DNA of 64,000 nt from Silene latifolia (taxonomy: Eukaryota; Streptophyta; Magnoliopsida; Caryophyllales; Caryophyllaceae). The DNA is taken from contig NC_133538.1 of the NCBI RefSeq assembly GCF_048544455.1, positions 433,874,311 to 433,938,310 of the forward strand, read 5' to 3'. Every line of letters starts with the position of its first letter. The stretch's first letter is position 1. Of this stretch, positions 45,160 through 56,130 are shown piece by piece. The position numbers and the translations under genes were made by a program. The notes beneath the pieces are model-generated. The model was not told the origin of the DNA. It was given only the letters and a program-made list of their open reading frames with translations, and did not search any database.

Positions 45160-46249
45160 AATCTTCGTTTGAGATGAACTTGGTAGAGTCAGTAACGACT
45201 TTGGCTACCCATTCTCGCTTGAACACCGGACTTGACTTTTTATCCTTAGGCTCTATCTTTGGTGTTAGACACTCGCAAAAAGGACTCTCCCCATCTTTGC
45301 GGCGAGACTTCGGGATGTAGCGTAGTACTGGTGGTGTAGTTTTCTGCGGCGTCTCTTGCTTCTTGGGTGACGCAACAGGAGTAGCTGTTTTGTTGACCTT
45401 GTCTACATCTTTCCTAACATCATTTTCTTTAGCAGGACTTGCAGCTTCATCTTCTTTGATGATGTTCTTTTCCCGCTTACCTCCTTTTCCTGTTGAAGAG
45501 ATGGTGGTTGGCATGAACTCACTGGAAGTACCATTCTCTTCAAAGAATTTTGCATCAGCGAAGAAAGAGTCGACCTTAGAGAAAGGTTTGGCGTCTCCGT
45601 CTATTTTCCTTTCGCCACCACGATAATATTTCAAGCATTGATGGAGGGTTGAGGCGACAACTCCATTCTCGTGCTTCCAAGGTCGTCCCAGCAATAGTTT
45701 GAACGATGTCTTGCCATCCATGACATGGAACAATGTGTCGGAAGAAAGATCACCCATGGTAAGGTTCACACGGATCATGCCAACCGCACGCTCCCCATTC
45801 AAGTTGAAACCATGAATCATTGTTCGACTACTAGAGAGTTCATCCATCGTGATCCCTAATTCGTTCATGGTAGCTTTTGGCATGAGATTGACTCCTGAGC
45901 CTCCATCTATTAAAATGCGCTTGACCTTTTGCCCCCGGATGTACCCAGACACATAAAGTGGCCTGTTGTGAGGCTTGGATCCAAGAAGTAAATCCTCATC
46001 TGAAAAACTCAAGGCTGCATTGCATGAGACACATCCAGTTGATTGCTCAAGAGGCTCAATTTTTTCTTTCATCTTGCCCGCATACAACTCGGGCTTCTCA
46101 AGTCCTTGAATTATCAGCTGACGCTTCTCTTTAGGTAGATGAAAGATTTGCTTCCATCCCATGTTTGTAGGAAGGGCGTCAAGAGCAGCCACTATTTCGT
46201 TCTCCTTTTCGTAATGCAATGCAAGCTTGTTGTGCCAATACCGCATCAT
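45107..46249 (-). pseudogene. Tat aspartic protease region
   Basis: 380 codons. The start overlaps gag in another frame. It contains LDALPTNMGWKQIFHLPKEK, then the protease: VKRILIDGGSGVNLMPKATM with the catalytic D-G-G, a form seen in Tat elements in place of D-T/S-G, and LGRPWKHENGVVASTLHQCL. A Lys/Glu/Pro-rich tail follows. The protease would process the polyprotein. A single-base shift near 46190-46210 separates it from gag. Programmed shifting is possible, but decay is more likely given the damage elsewhere. Confidence 0.82.
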
Positions 46250-48431
46250 CTGGGTCTCCTTCCTCTATCTTCTTTTTATCATCACCACCTTCCGTAGCTG
46301 AGACGGTGCACACGGTAACCTTGTTTAAGAAGTCTTGTGGGAAGAATTCTTTTAAGGTGACGGGACTCGGTGGTTCTTGCTCAAGTACATCGATAGGCAA
46401 GAAATGTGGTTTGATCACTGTTTTGGGCTTTTTCTTTCCCTTCGTCTTGCGAGGTTTAGTCTTCTTTGATTGTTTTCTTCGACGGTGAACAGGTTGCGCT
46501 ATTTGTCTTGTTTGTTTCTTTGACTTCTTGCGCGTAACCAAAGTCCAGCCTTCATCGTCATCTTCATGCTTCCTTTCCTCATTCTTATTCTGAGGAGGTA
46601 GTTTTTCTTCCAATGACATTGGAGGTAGCGACGGCAATGACCCTTGGATCTGTAATGCCACAGGCTCAAAACTTCCGAACTGCAACATATACACACATTG
46701 TCCTTGCCGTATAATTGGCTCGTCAAGTTGCTCCAGGACTACGGTAGTTTGATTTGTGGTTACTGTGTCCTCCAAGTCAAGAATGATCTTCCCTTCCTTG
46801 GAGAGCTGCATGATCTTCTCCTTGAGTGTTATACACTTTTCAATAGGATGACTCACCAGCCTATGATAACGACAGTAATTGGGATCGTTTGTCTTGTTTG
46901 CTTGCTCAGGGCGCTTGGACTCTGGCAATTGTATAATCTTCTTTTCCAAGAGTTCATCAAGCATTCCGGACAAGTCAGAATCTGGGAATGGATATTTCTT
47001 AGCCTGCAACTCTTTCAATGTAGGCTTGTCTTGTTGGTAGTTGTAAGAGAATGACTCTTTCTTCTTTTCATACTTAGGCTTTGACAAGATTTTGACAGTG
47101 GTGCCTTTCTTTGGTTTCGACGACCATTGTTTCCTTTGTCGACGATTTGGAGTTCTTATCGCTTTCTTGAACTCCTTCTTTTCACTTGGCACCTTAGAAG
47201 AACTTGGTCGAGCACTACCATGTTCTTTGATTGTGATCTCCATGTCATGGGCGCGGGTAGCCAGGTCTTGGAAGCTCTTTGGGATGATCCCTTTCAGGAT
47301 GTAAAGAATGCCCCATTTCATTCCGTTGACGCACATTTCAACTGCTGACGCTTCACTTAAGCGATCCTTGCATTCCAGACTCAGCGCACGCCACCTGTTG
47401 ATGTAATCGACGACAGGCTCATCTTGCCATTGAGTTGTCTTTGTCAATTCGCTCATGCCGACGACACGTCCGGTCTGTCAGAGAATCTGTTGAGGAATTC
47501 ATCTTCCATGTGACCCCACCACAATTGACTCGAGTCCGGATCTGTGTACTAGTCGAACGCGATCCCTTTGAGCGAACGAACGAATCGCTTCACAAAACGA
47601 TCACCTTCTTTCCAAAGATTGTGGCATGTCTCGACGAAGTGGGCGATGTGTTGCTTTGGGTTCCCCTTCCCGTCGAATCGTTGAAATTTTGGAGGCCGAT
47701 AGCCGATGGCATGCGCAGACCGTCAATCCTCTTAGTGTAAGGCTTGATGTAGCGTCCACTATTTGTCGAGCTATCATCCAACCGACACTTGATCGTCTTG
47801 GCTATTAACTCCTGCAGCCTTCTCTTGAAGAAGTTGCTTTGATCTCATTGTTTGGCTTCTCCCTATCCTCGCCAACTTCTCTATCGCTATCAACATCCCT
47901 ATCGGTGTCACCATGCTCGCTCTCGGCCTTCCTGTCACGGAGTGCCACCACCTCTTTTTGGAGCTCATCAATTTTCCTGTTCTTTTCTTCATTCTCCTTC
48001 ATCATCTTTTCAAGAAGATCATTCATTTTCTGCATTCGATCTTCAAGAGCATCGCCACTTATCACCATGACTGAAGCAACGTTAGGAGTTGAGGTTTCTT
48101 TCTTCTTTGGCGACGCTTTGGGTTTGCAAGGAGAAGCCTTCTTGTCAACTTTAACACTTCTAGTCTCCTCGCGTGAAGGAGAAGAGGCGGCCAGGAGCGC
48201 TGTAGCAGCAGCAGCTATGGAGGCGACATAGAATTTGCGCGGCCTAGTTGGGACGTGTGCAGAGCGTAGACTGGCAGCAGCAGCATTGACAGCAGCCATC
48301 TTCGCCATTCCTCTTGTGGAGATGCCGACTGACTGTGTAGCAGGGGAGGTAGCAGCAATAGGGGTACCCTGCAGGATATTTGCGTAGGTCTTCTTGGATG
48401 GACTGGAGGAGATGCTTTGCTTGGTAGACAT
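46179..48431 (-). pseudogene. Tat gag, in at least three frames
   Basis: The start is set at 48431 (MSTKQSISSS), because codons upstream in that frame read through the primer site and LTR. The first part (48431-47805) has an Ala/Ser-rich region and a coiled coil (EDRMQKMNDLLEKMMKENEE, KIDELQKEVVALRD). A middle segment in another frame (47781-47590) carries YTKRIDGLRMPSA, a conserved Tat gag wording. The main capsid part is 47456-46179 (QWQDEPVVDYINRWRALSLE, FQDLATRAHDMEITIKEHG), followed by YCRYHRLVSHPIEKCITLK, a zinc-like CX-H motif, and a Lys-rich tail. Frame changes lie near 47800 and 47460-47590. Confidence 0.83.
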
Positions 48432-48509
48432 CTTCTTGTTTTGGTAGACTTGAATAAAACGGCAGTAGAGATGAGAGGTAGAGATTTTCACGTCGGGTTC
48501 ACCAAAATT

Positions 48510-49503
48510 TGTAACAGCAAATTTTGTATTGCGATAACTGAAATACAAAACAAGGAAACAATTATATTTTATTAATAAATATCAAAAGTACGTGTACAAT
48601 CTTTAATGTATCCTCTGATTCTAATATGCTGTAAGGGGTACGTGTACGGGGTACACGTGAGGGGTGCGCGTGTAGACAAATTTAATTGCTCTACGCGCGA
48701 TGTAAATTTGATTTCTTGAGACGGTCGCGATGACTTGAATCTCTCTTGAAGGTTTGAACTTGTGATTGAATCTTCAACGCAGGTGGCACGATTTGATGTG
48801 CTTGTTGACTGCTTGCAATGATTTTGATAGAGAGGATTTGTAGGAATTTGTACCGTGTTCTCTCCAGCTCCATTGCAATTATGAATTTCCAACCCTTTGA
48901 ATGAATGAGAAGAGCTCTATTTATAGAGTTTCGAATCCTCCTGTTGGACTTTGATGGTCAGAGGCCCATTCGTGGGTCTATTAGCAACCTTGGCCCAATT
49001 TGATTCCTTCTGGGTTTAGTGATCCGAATAACTCCTTTTGTAATCCGAATCGACCCATATTACATTTAATCGGGACAAAATAATTAAATTAAGTTAAAAT
49101 TTGGTATTAACTCAAAATAATTAATTTATTTTAGTTATTTGGCACATTAATAAATTTTCCGTAACTCTCTTGATTCCATCTCTAAGGTATTTAGGGTTTT
49201 GATAGTGACTACGGGGTCTTATCGACTTAATTCCGTTGGGAGATGATGGGGTCTTTTTGTGACTTATTCCATCCTACCTACAATTTGGTAGTAGGAGTAT
49301 GGGGTCTATTTGACTTAATCCATCTGCTCTCTACTAAACCCAAAAGATGAAGTTATATTTATAGTAGAGTGGCTTGGAGGACAAGACGGCATATTCTAGA
49401 ATATTCTAAGATATTATCACATTATTTTCTGATAATTATCTCTAAAATACTAAAGATATTGTAAAATAAATAGATACCAAAATATAAAATTTCGGTGTCT
49501 ACA
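48510..49503 (-). repeat. 5' LTR of the Tat element (994 bp)
   Basis: On the - strand it starts TGTAGACACC at 49503 and ends CTGTTACA at 48510, followed by AATTTTGGTGAACCCGACG, the primer-binding region. The 347 bp nearest its start (49157-49503) is about 98-99% identical by eye to 49733-50079, while the rest is unrelated to that second LTR. Confidence 0.8.
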
Positions 49504-50079
49504 AATGCCTCCTCGAGACTGGTTGTAGAGACTTTGATGTCGGTTGCAACTTGGTCTTGAATCTGCTACTGAATTTGACCTTTGGAGAATGGAGATGAAG
49601 AGCGAAAATCGTCCCACCGAGCGTGCCAATTTGTAAACCATAAAAATTCGTACCTGCGATAATTAATAAAGAGGAACAAAATAATACGGAAAACAAGAGT
49701 TTATTTTATTATTGGAAGATTTAGGGTTACAATTTCCGTAACTCTCTTGATTCCATCTCTAAGGTATTTAGGGTTTTGATAGTGACTACGGGATCTTATC
49801 GACTTAATTCCGTTGGGAGATGATGGGGTCTTTTTGTGACTTATTCCATCCTACCTACAATTTGGTAGTAGGAGTATGGGGTCTGTTTGACTTAATCCAT
49901 CTGCTCTCTACTAAACCCTAAAGATGAAGTTATATTTATAGTAGAGTGGCTTGGAGGACAAGACGGCATATTCTAGAATATTCTAAGATATTATCACATT
50001 ATTTTATGATAATTATCTCTAAAATACTAAAGATATTTTAAAATAAATAGATACCAAAATATAAAATTTCGGTGTCTAC
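49504..50079 (-). mobile_element. Second, related LTR with primer site and 130-bp stub
   Basis: An LTR of 446 bp (49634-50079) begins TGTAGACACC and ends GGTTTACA on the - strand. It is followed by TTGGCACGCTCGGTGGGACG (primer-binding region), about 110 bp of interior, and a CTCGAGGAGGCATT purine tract that abuts the Tat 5' LTR. The layout is LTR, primer site, short stub, purine tract, LTR, primer site, gag-pol. The two LTRs share only their first 347 bp. A deletion product or a TRIM-like element joined by recombination in the shared region fits best. Confidence 0.7.
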
Positions 50080-50981
50080 AAAGGTCATAAACAAAATACA
50101 TAAACAAAGTATAAAGGATTCAGAATTAACCTTCTGTCCTAGCAAATATGGCCTAAGAACAATATCAAAATTGATATTCGCCTATCAGTTGCACCCAAGA
50201 CGATATGATATATGCCCTTATTGATTGTGCTAGAATCGATCTAAAGTTTTCTGTAAAATTTAGTTGTTTTGTCTTTTTTCTGATGAGAGAGAGAGACTAG
50301 GTTAAGAAAAAGAATTAGGGTAGAATAATTCTCTCCCTTTGTTTCTTATACTGGCCGAAAATTAGGATGAATAATACTTTCCTATTTTCGGCCCAACTGA
50401 CCGAAATAAGGAGTATATTCTCCTTATTTTTGGTCTTTCCAAAAATATATAAAATGTGTTGAATTGTCATCTTGTGAGGATCGAACCCATGACCTCTTGG
50501 TATGTGTACCCTCACTATTACCACTATGACACATTCATCTTGTTGATATTAAATATAACTGATTACATTTAATTACGAATTAACAGATTAATTCGTCCAA
50601 GCTAACATTACATATATTTAATTAAATATAACTTATTATATTTAATTTACGAATTGACAGTTAATTCGTCTCATCTAATATTATTTAATTTTCATTAAAT
50701 AATTATCTCATCAACACATTGACTAACTTTTTAGTCATATTGGGCATCAATGTGATTATATTTCTATAACCACATTTCTCAAACACATCCTATAGGTGTG
50801 ACTTTTAGGGACCAAATGATCACCGCCATCAGTATGATAATAACGTCAAACTTTCTATCAAGCCAACCGTTATTAGGTAAACGTTAATCAACTGATTAAA
50901 TATACGAAGTATACCCTTGTGAACCTGTAAGAGATTTACAAATGTTATCACACTAATTTGTGGAGGACACAAGCTCCAACA
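50080..50981 (-). repeat. Truncated copia LTR (copy a)
   Basis: Matches the LTRs at 55154-56130 and 62914-63890 and the inverse of 53546-54523. It lacks about 70 bp at the side next to the Tat composite, which probably inserted into it. The intact end TGTTGGAGCTTGTG (- strand) is at 50981, where Athila coding sequence starts. It contains the tRNA-like segment at 50470-50534. Confidence 0.88.
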
Positions 50982-53545
50982 AAAAGACGGGGTTGTGACA
51001 ACTGATAATGCCCCGGAAGAAGAGCTAGACGAGTTTTTGGACGATATCCCTGTTGTACATTGTCCAGACACTCGATCGAGTGAAAATACTACTCGATCGA
51101 GTGATATTATGCATCAAGATAGTCGATCGAGTAAAAATACTACTCGATCGAGTAGTTCTCAATTTGAAGAACTCGATCGAGTAATTTATTCTTCTCGATC
51201 GAACAGTTTAGCTGATGAAGTTACTCGATCGAGTGAAAATTGTACTCGATCGAGTGAGCCAGAAATCAAAGACCTCGATCGAGTGGTTCAAACAGCTCGA
51301 TCGAGTAATTGTCAAGTTGAAACCACTCGATCGAGTGGAAAAAGTGGTCGATCGAGTGATAGAGCCAGCGGAGATCATATTTTGAAATCTAACTCCACTA
51401 CCGTGTCAACTTCCCTTGTTGTGAAGACGTCACGCACTGATAAAGGTAAAGAGAAAGTCGCGGGTCCACTCATTGCTACCAGAGTACCCTTTCCAAGTCG
51501 TCTGAAGGACGCGAAGTTCGAGCGACAGTACGGTAAGTTTGTGGACGTTGTGAAGAGCCTCCAGGCAACTGTCCCTTTTACCGAACTTATCATCCAGGTA
51601 CCTACTTACGCTAAATTCATGAAAGATATTGTGACACGTAAGAGAGAGCTAAGTGAATTTGAGACCGTTTCATTTTTGGAAGAGTCTAGTAATTTACTTT
51701 TAAATAAGGCTCCACCTAAATTGAAAGACTTGGGTAGCTTTTCTATTACCTGTGTTATAGGCAATGTGGTTATTGATAAGGCTCTTTGTGATTTATGAGC
51801 CAGCGTCAGTGCCATGCCCCTATCTATCTGCAAGAAATTGAATATGGGTCATCTTAAATTGACTAATATTACCCTACAGATGGCTGATAGATCTGTTAGG
51901 AGACCCTTGGGTGTCTTAGAGGACGTGCCTGTGAAAATAGGCAAGTTCTTTATACCAGTAGACTTCATTGTTTTAGACATAGCTGAGGACACCCGGACCC
52001 CAATTATATTAGGAAGACCATTCCTTTGTATAGCTGGGGCAATTATTGATGTCAAACAAGGGCGTTTGACTCTTGCAGTAGGGGATGACGCGATTACTTT
52101 CAGTCTGCCTAGCACTTTAGCTCGGCCAATGATAGAGGATACATGCTATTCGGTTGATATTATTGGCGAGTCTCTTTATGACTTCTGGTCGAGTTCTTTT
52201 CTAAAGGACCCACTAGAGGCTCTTATGATTTTGGATGAGTGTGCAGATAACCCAGATGATGATGATGCTGTGTTGGATTTGCTTATAGATGATTTAGATG
52301 AGCGTGAACTCACCGACGCTGAGGGAGAGCAAGTGGAACAGATGATCACTACCCTTTGCACCATTGAGGTAAAGGTGCCTGAGCGTAAGCCTATCCCCTC
52401 TCATCTAAAATATGTTTTCTTAGATGATACTGAGCGATATCCAGTCATTGTTAGTGCTAAGCTTGATAATCATCAGCTGACTTATTTGTTAGATGTACGT
52501 AAGAAAAATAGGAAAGCTTTGGGTTATTCTTTGGACGATATCAAGGGGATTAGTCCCAATATTTGTATGCGCCGGCTGAATTAGAAGATGCAAGATGTTG
52601 TGATGGCTGAGGTAATGAAGTTGCTGGATGCAGGTATTATCTATTTTGTTTGTCATTCTAAATGGGTGAGTCTAGTACAGGTGGTCCCGAAGAAAGGAGG
52701 GACTACCATGGTTAAGAATGACAAAAAAGAGTTAATACCCACTCGAGTAGTGACTGGTTGGCGGATGTGTATAGATTACAGACAGCTGAACGCCGCCACC
52801 AAGAAAGATCACTTTCCTCTTCCTTTTATTGATCAGATGGTAGAAAGGTTAGCTTCTCATAAATTTTTCTGCTATCTAGACGGGTATTCAGGGTTCTTTC
52901 AGATCCCTATTCACCCAGATGATCAAGCTAAGACTACATTTACTTGTCCTTAGGGCGTGTTTGCTTATCGCAGGATACCTTTTGGTTTATGTAATGCCCC
53001 TGCTACCTTCCAAAGGTGCATGATGGGGATATTTTCAGAGTATATTGAGTCTATTATGGAAGTTTTCATGGACGATTTCAGTGTTTATGGAAGTGATTTT
53101 TCTAACAGTCTGTCTAACCTTGATAAAGTGTTGCAGCGCTGCATTGAGGTTAATCTCGTGCTCAACTGGGAGAAGTACCATTTCATGGTCAACGAGGGAG
53201 TTATCTTAGGGCACTTAGTTTCTGATAGGGGAATAGAAATTGATAAAGCAAAAGTGGAAGTGATTCAGCAATTACCTCCTCCTGTTAATGTTAAAGGAGT
53301 GAGAAGCTTCCTTGGTCAGGCCGGCTTCTATCGCCGGTTTATCAAGGATTTCTCAAAAATTGCTAAACCACTTACACAACTGCTACTTACGGATGCCCCT
53401 TTTGTATTTACTGATGAGTGTCTTTCTGCTTTTAACAGGTTTAAGCAGGCTCTGGTCTCTACGCCGATCATACAGCCTCCCGACTGGGATTTGCCGTTTG
53501 AGATAATGTGTGATGCTAGTGACTATGCACTAGGAGCGGTGCTAG
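50982..53545 (+). pseudogene. Athila gag end, protease and reverse transcriptase (+ strand element)
   Basis: One continuous reading frame with three in-frame stops and no frameshift. 50995-51798 covers the gag tail with twelve TCGATCGA dyads read mostly as T-R-S-S, and the onset of the protease region (NLLLNKAPPKLKDLGSF). TGA at 51796-51798 falls at the protease active site, where relatives have Asp-Leu-Gly-Ala-Ser. 51814-52584 holds the protease (TPIILGRPFLCIAGAIIDVK) and an acidic linker, ending in TAG. 52588-52953 holds RT motifs (GWRMCIDYRQLNAATKKDHF, FQIPIHPDDQAKTTF), ending in TAG. 52957 onward holds PFGLCNAPATFQRCMM, the catalytic FMDDFSVYG, LGQAGFYRRFIKDFSKIAKP and CDASDYALGAVL at the RNase H start. 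The frame is then cut by a solo LTR. The gag N-terminus and the 5' LTR are missing. Confidence 0.9.
51071..51356. repeat. Twelve ACTCG-AT-CGAGT dyads inside the Athila reading frame
   Basis: TCGATCGA occurs 12 times in about 290 bp, usually within ACTCGATCGAGT. The dyad is free of stops in all reading frames. Most copies are read as TRSS (ACT CGA TCG AGT); three are read in a shifted register, two as LDRV (CTC GAT CGA GTG). Spacing is irregular, roughly 15-40 bp. Confidence 0.95.
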
Positions 53546-54523
53546 TGTTGGAGCTTGTGTCCTCCACAAATTAGTGTGATAATATTTGTAAATCTCTTAC
53601 AGGTTCACAAGGGTATACTTCGTATATTTAATCAGTTGATTAACGTTTACCTAATAACGGTTGGCTTGATAGAAAGTTTGACGTTATTATCATACAGATG
53701 GCGGTGATCAACTGGTCCCTAAAGGTCACACCTATAGGACGTGTTTGAGAAATGTGGTTATAGAAATATAATCACATTGATGCCCAAAATGACTAAAAAG
53801 TTAGTCCATGTGTTGATGAGATAATTATTTAATGAAAATTAAATAATATTAGTTGAGACGAATTAACTGTCAATTCGTAAATTAAATATAATAAGTTATA
53901 TTTAATTAAATATATATAATGTTAGCTTGGACGAATTAATCTGTTAATTCGTAATTAAATATAATCAGTTGTATTTAATATCAACAAGATGAATGTGTCA
54001 TAGTGGTAATAGTGAGGGTACACATACCAAGAGGTCATGGGTTCGTTCCTCACTAGATGACAATTCAACACATATTATATATTTTTGGAAAGACCAAAAA
54101 TAAGGAGCTGATAGTCCTTATTTCGGTCTGATGGCCGAAAATTAGGAAAGTATTATTCTTTCCTAATTAACTCGATAATTCGGTCAGTATAAAAAGAAAG
54201 GGAGAGAATTATTTCTACCCTAATGCTTTTTTCTTGACCTTGCCTCCTCTCTCTCATCACAAAACACAAAAACAACTTAATTTTACAGAAAATTTTAGAT
54301 CGATTTCTAGCATAATCAAAGGGCATATCTCAGATCGTCTTGGGTGCAACTAATAGGCTAATATCAATTTTGATATTGTTCTTAGGCCAATTTTGCTAGG
54401 ACCGAAGGTTAATTCTAAATCCTTATACTTTGTTTATGTATTTTGTTTATGACCTTTAATCATCATTGTTAAATTCGTTATAATCCTTCTAGTTTAAGGG
54501 AAGTATACAGATTATTTCCCACA
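53546..54523 (+). repeat. Solo copia LTR (copy b) inside Athila
   Basis: 978 bp, TGTTGGAGCTTG to TTTCCCACA, flanked by a perfect TSD GCTAG (53541-53545 and 54524-54528). Orientation is opposite to the other three copies. Athila coding sequence resumes directly after the second GCTAG, in the frame expected once the LTR plus one TSD (983 bp) is discounted. It arose by LTR-LTR recombination of a full element. Confidence 0.95.
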
Positions 54524-55153
54524 GCTAGGCCAACGGAAAGACAAAGCTTTAAATGCAATCTACTATGCTAGCCGAACTCTGGATGAGGCTCAAGTGAAGT
54601 ACACCACCACTGAAAAAGAGCTGCTAGCTGTAGCTTATGCCTTAGAGAAATATCGTTCTTATTTGATTGGGTCAGAAGTTACTGTTTTTACTGACCATGC
54701 AGCTTTGAGGCATCTCCTTGCCAAGAAGGAGGCTAAACCACGGCTATTGAGATGGATATTCCTTCTTCAGGAGTTTGATTTGCAGATTAAAGATAATAAA
54801 GGAACTGAGAACGTTGTAGCTGATCATTTGTCGCGACTGTCGCGACAAGAGGGGGAAGATTCTCTACCCATTGATGAGTCTTTTCCTGATGATTCTTTAT
54901 TTGCTATATTATCGTCTATTGTTAACCAAGAGCCTTGGTATGCAGATATAGCTAATTACGTTATCAGTGGCAAGCTGTCGCCTGACCTTTCTCATCAGCA
55001 GAGGAAGTGTTTTCTGTATAACGCTAAGCAGTATTTTTAGGACAATCCTTATTTATTTAAGGAATGTGCACACAGTCTCTACAGACGGTGTATTCTGCAG
55101 TGGGAGACCAAAGTAGTCATGGAAGGCTGTCACTCCTGTTCTTATGGTGGTCA
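54524..55153 (+). pseudogene. Athila RNase H and integrase zinc region (continuation)
   Basis: Reads [60 protein letters not shown] and [12 protein letters not shown], the RNase H of Ty3/gypsy elements, then an approach to the integrase zinc domain (RRCILQWETKVVMEGCHSCS). A TAG at 55038-55040 stands where related proteins have Trp. It ends at the GGTCA target site of the full-length copia insertion. Confidence 0.9.
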
Positions 55154-56130
55154 TGTGGGTAATAATCTGTATACTTCCCTTATTATTAAGGATTATAACG
55201 AATATAATGATGACAGTCACTAGTCATAAAATTAAAATACATAAACAAAATATAGGATTCAGAAATAACCTTCGGTCCTAGTCAATACGGCCTAAGAACA
55301 ATATCAAAGTAGATATTCGCCTATCAGTTGCACCCAAGACGATATGAGATATGCCCTATTGATAATGCTAGAATCGATCTAAAATTTTCTGTAAAATTTA
55401 GTTGTTTTGTGTTTTTCTTCTGATGAGAGAGGAGGCTATGTCAAAAAAATAATTAGGTTAGAATAATGATCTCCCTTTTTCTTCTTATGGTGACCGAAAT
55501 ATGGGAGTGAATTAGGGAAATATAATCTTCCCTAATTCGGCCCATATAACCGAAATAAGGAGTGTAATCTCCTTATTTTTGGTCTTTCCAAAAATGTATA
55601 AAATGTGTTAAATTTTCATCTAGTGAAGATCGAACCCATGACCTCTTGGTTTGTGTACCCTCACTATTACCACTATGACACATTCATCTTGTTGATATTG
55701 AATATAACTGATTACATTTAATTACGAATTAACAGATTAATTCGTCCAAACTAACATTACATACATTTAATTAAATATAACTTATTATATTCAATTTACG
55801 AATTGACAGATAATTCGTCTCAACTAATATTATTTAATCTTCATTAAATAATTGTCTCATCAACACATTGACTAACTGTTTAGTCATATTGGGCATCAAT
55901 GTGATTATATTTCTATAACGACATTTCTCAAACACATCCTATAGGTGTGACCTTTAGGGACCAGTTGATCACCGCCATCTGTATGATAATAACGTCAAAC
56001 TTTCTAGCAAGCTAACCGTTATTAGGTAAACGATAATCAACTGATTAAATATATGAAGTATACCCTTTTGAACTTGTAAGAGATTTACAAATGTTATCAC
56101 ACTAATTTGTGGAGGACACAAGCTCCAACA
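55154..56130 (-). repeat. 3' LTR of the full-length copia element (copy c)
   Basis: 977 bp, TGTGGGTAAT to CTCCAACA on the + strand. It contains the tRNA-like segment at 55618-55686. Confidence 0.95.
55618..55686 (-). promoter_or_regulatory. tRNA-like segment with A- and B-box motifs inside the copia LTR
   Basis: The - strand reads CATAGTGGTAATAGTGAGGG (A-box-like), then about 20 bp later AAGAGGTCATGGGTTCGATC (T-arm/B-box-like, consensus GGTTCGANNCC), then ACATTTTATACATTTTT, a possible pol III stop. The same segment is in LTR copies a (50470-50534), b (53991-54060) and d (63378-63446). It resembles the head of a tRNA-derived SINE captured by the LTR. No intact tRNA cloverleaf is claimed. Confidence 0.55.

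Larger units (their letters stand above)
38241..49503 (-). mobile_element. Tat-lineage Ty3/gypsy retrotransposon, 3' end missing
   Basis: On the - strand: 5' LTR (49503-48510), a primer-binding region reading TGGTGAACCCGACGTGA directly inside it, gag, protease, reverse transcriptase, RNase H, a second archaeal-type RNase H, integrase, 3' tandem repeats and an antisense plant mobile domain gene. The dual RNase H and the antisense accessory gene define the Tat lineage (Ogre, Retand, Grande relatives). The 3' LTR and the start of the accessory gene are gone at the junction near 38240. Confidence 0.88.

Noticed and set aside
46179..46249. Programmed -1 frameshift between Tat gag and protease
   Set aside because: The overlap exists, but many other shifts in the same element make mutational decay the simpler explanation.
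48510..50079. A simple single LTR or an ordinary TRIM
   Set aside because: Two LTRs share only 347 bp and have different primer sites, so the region is a composite.
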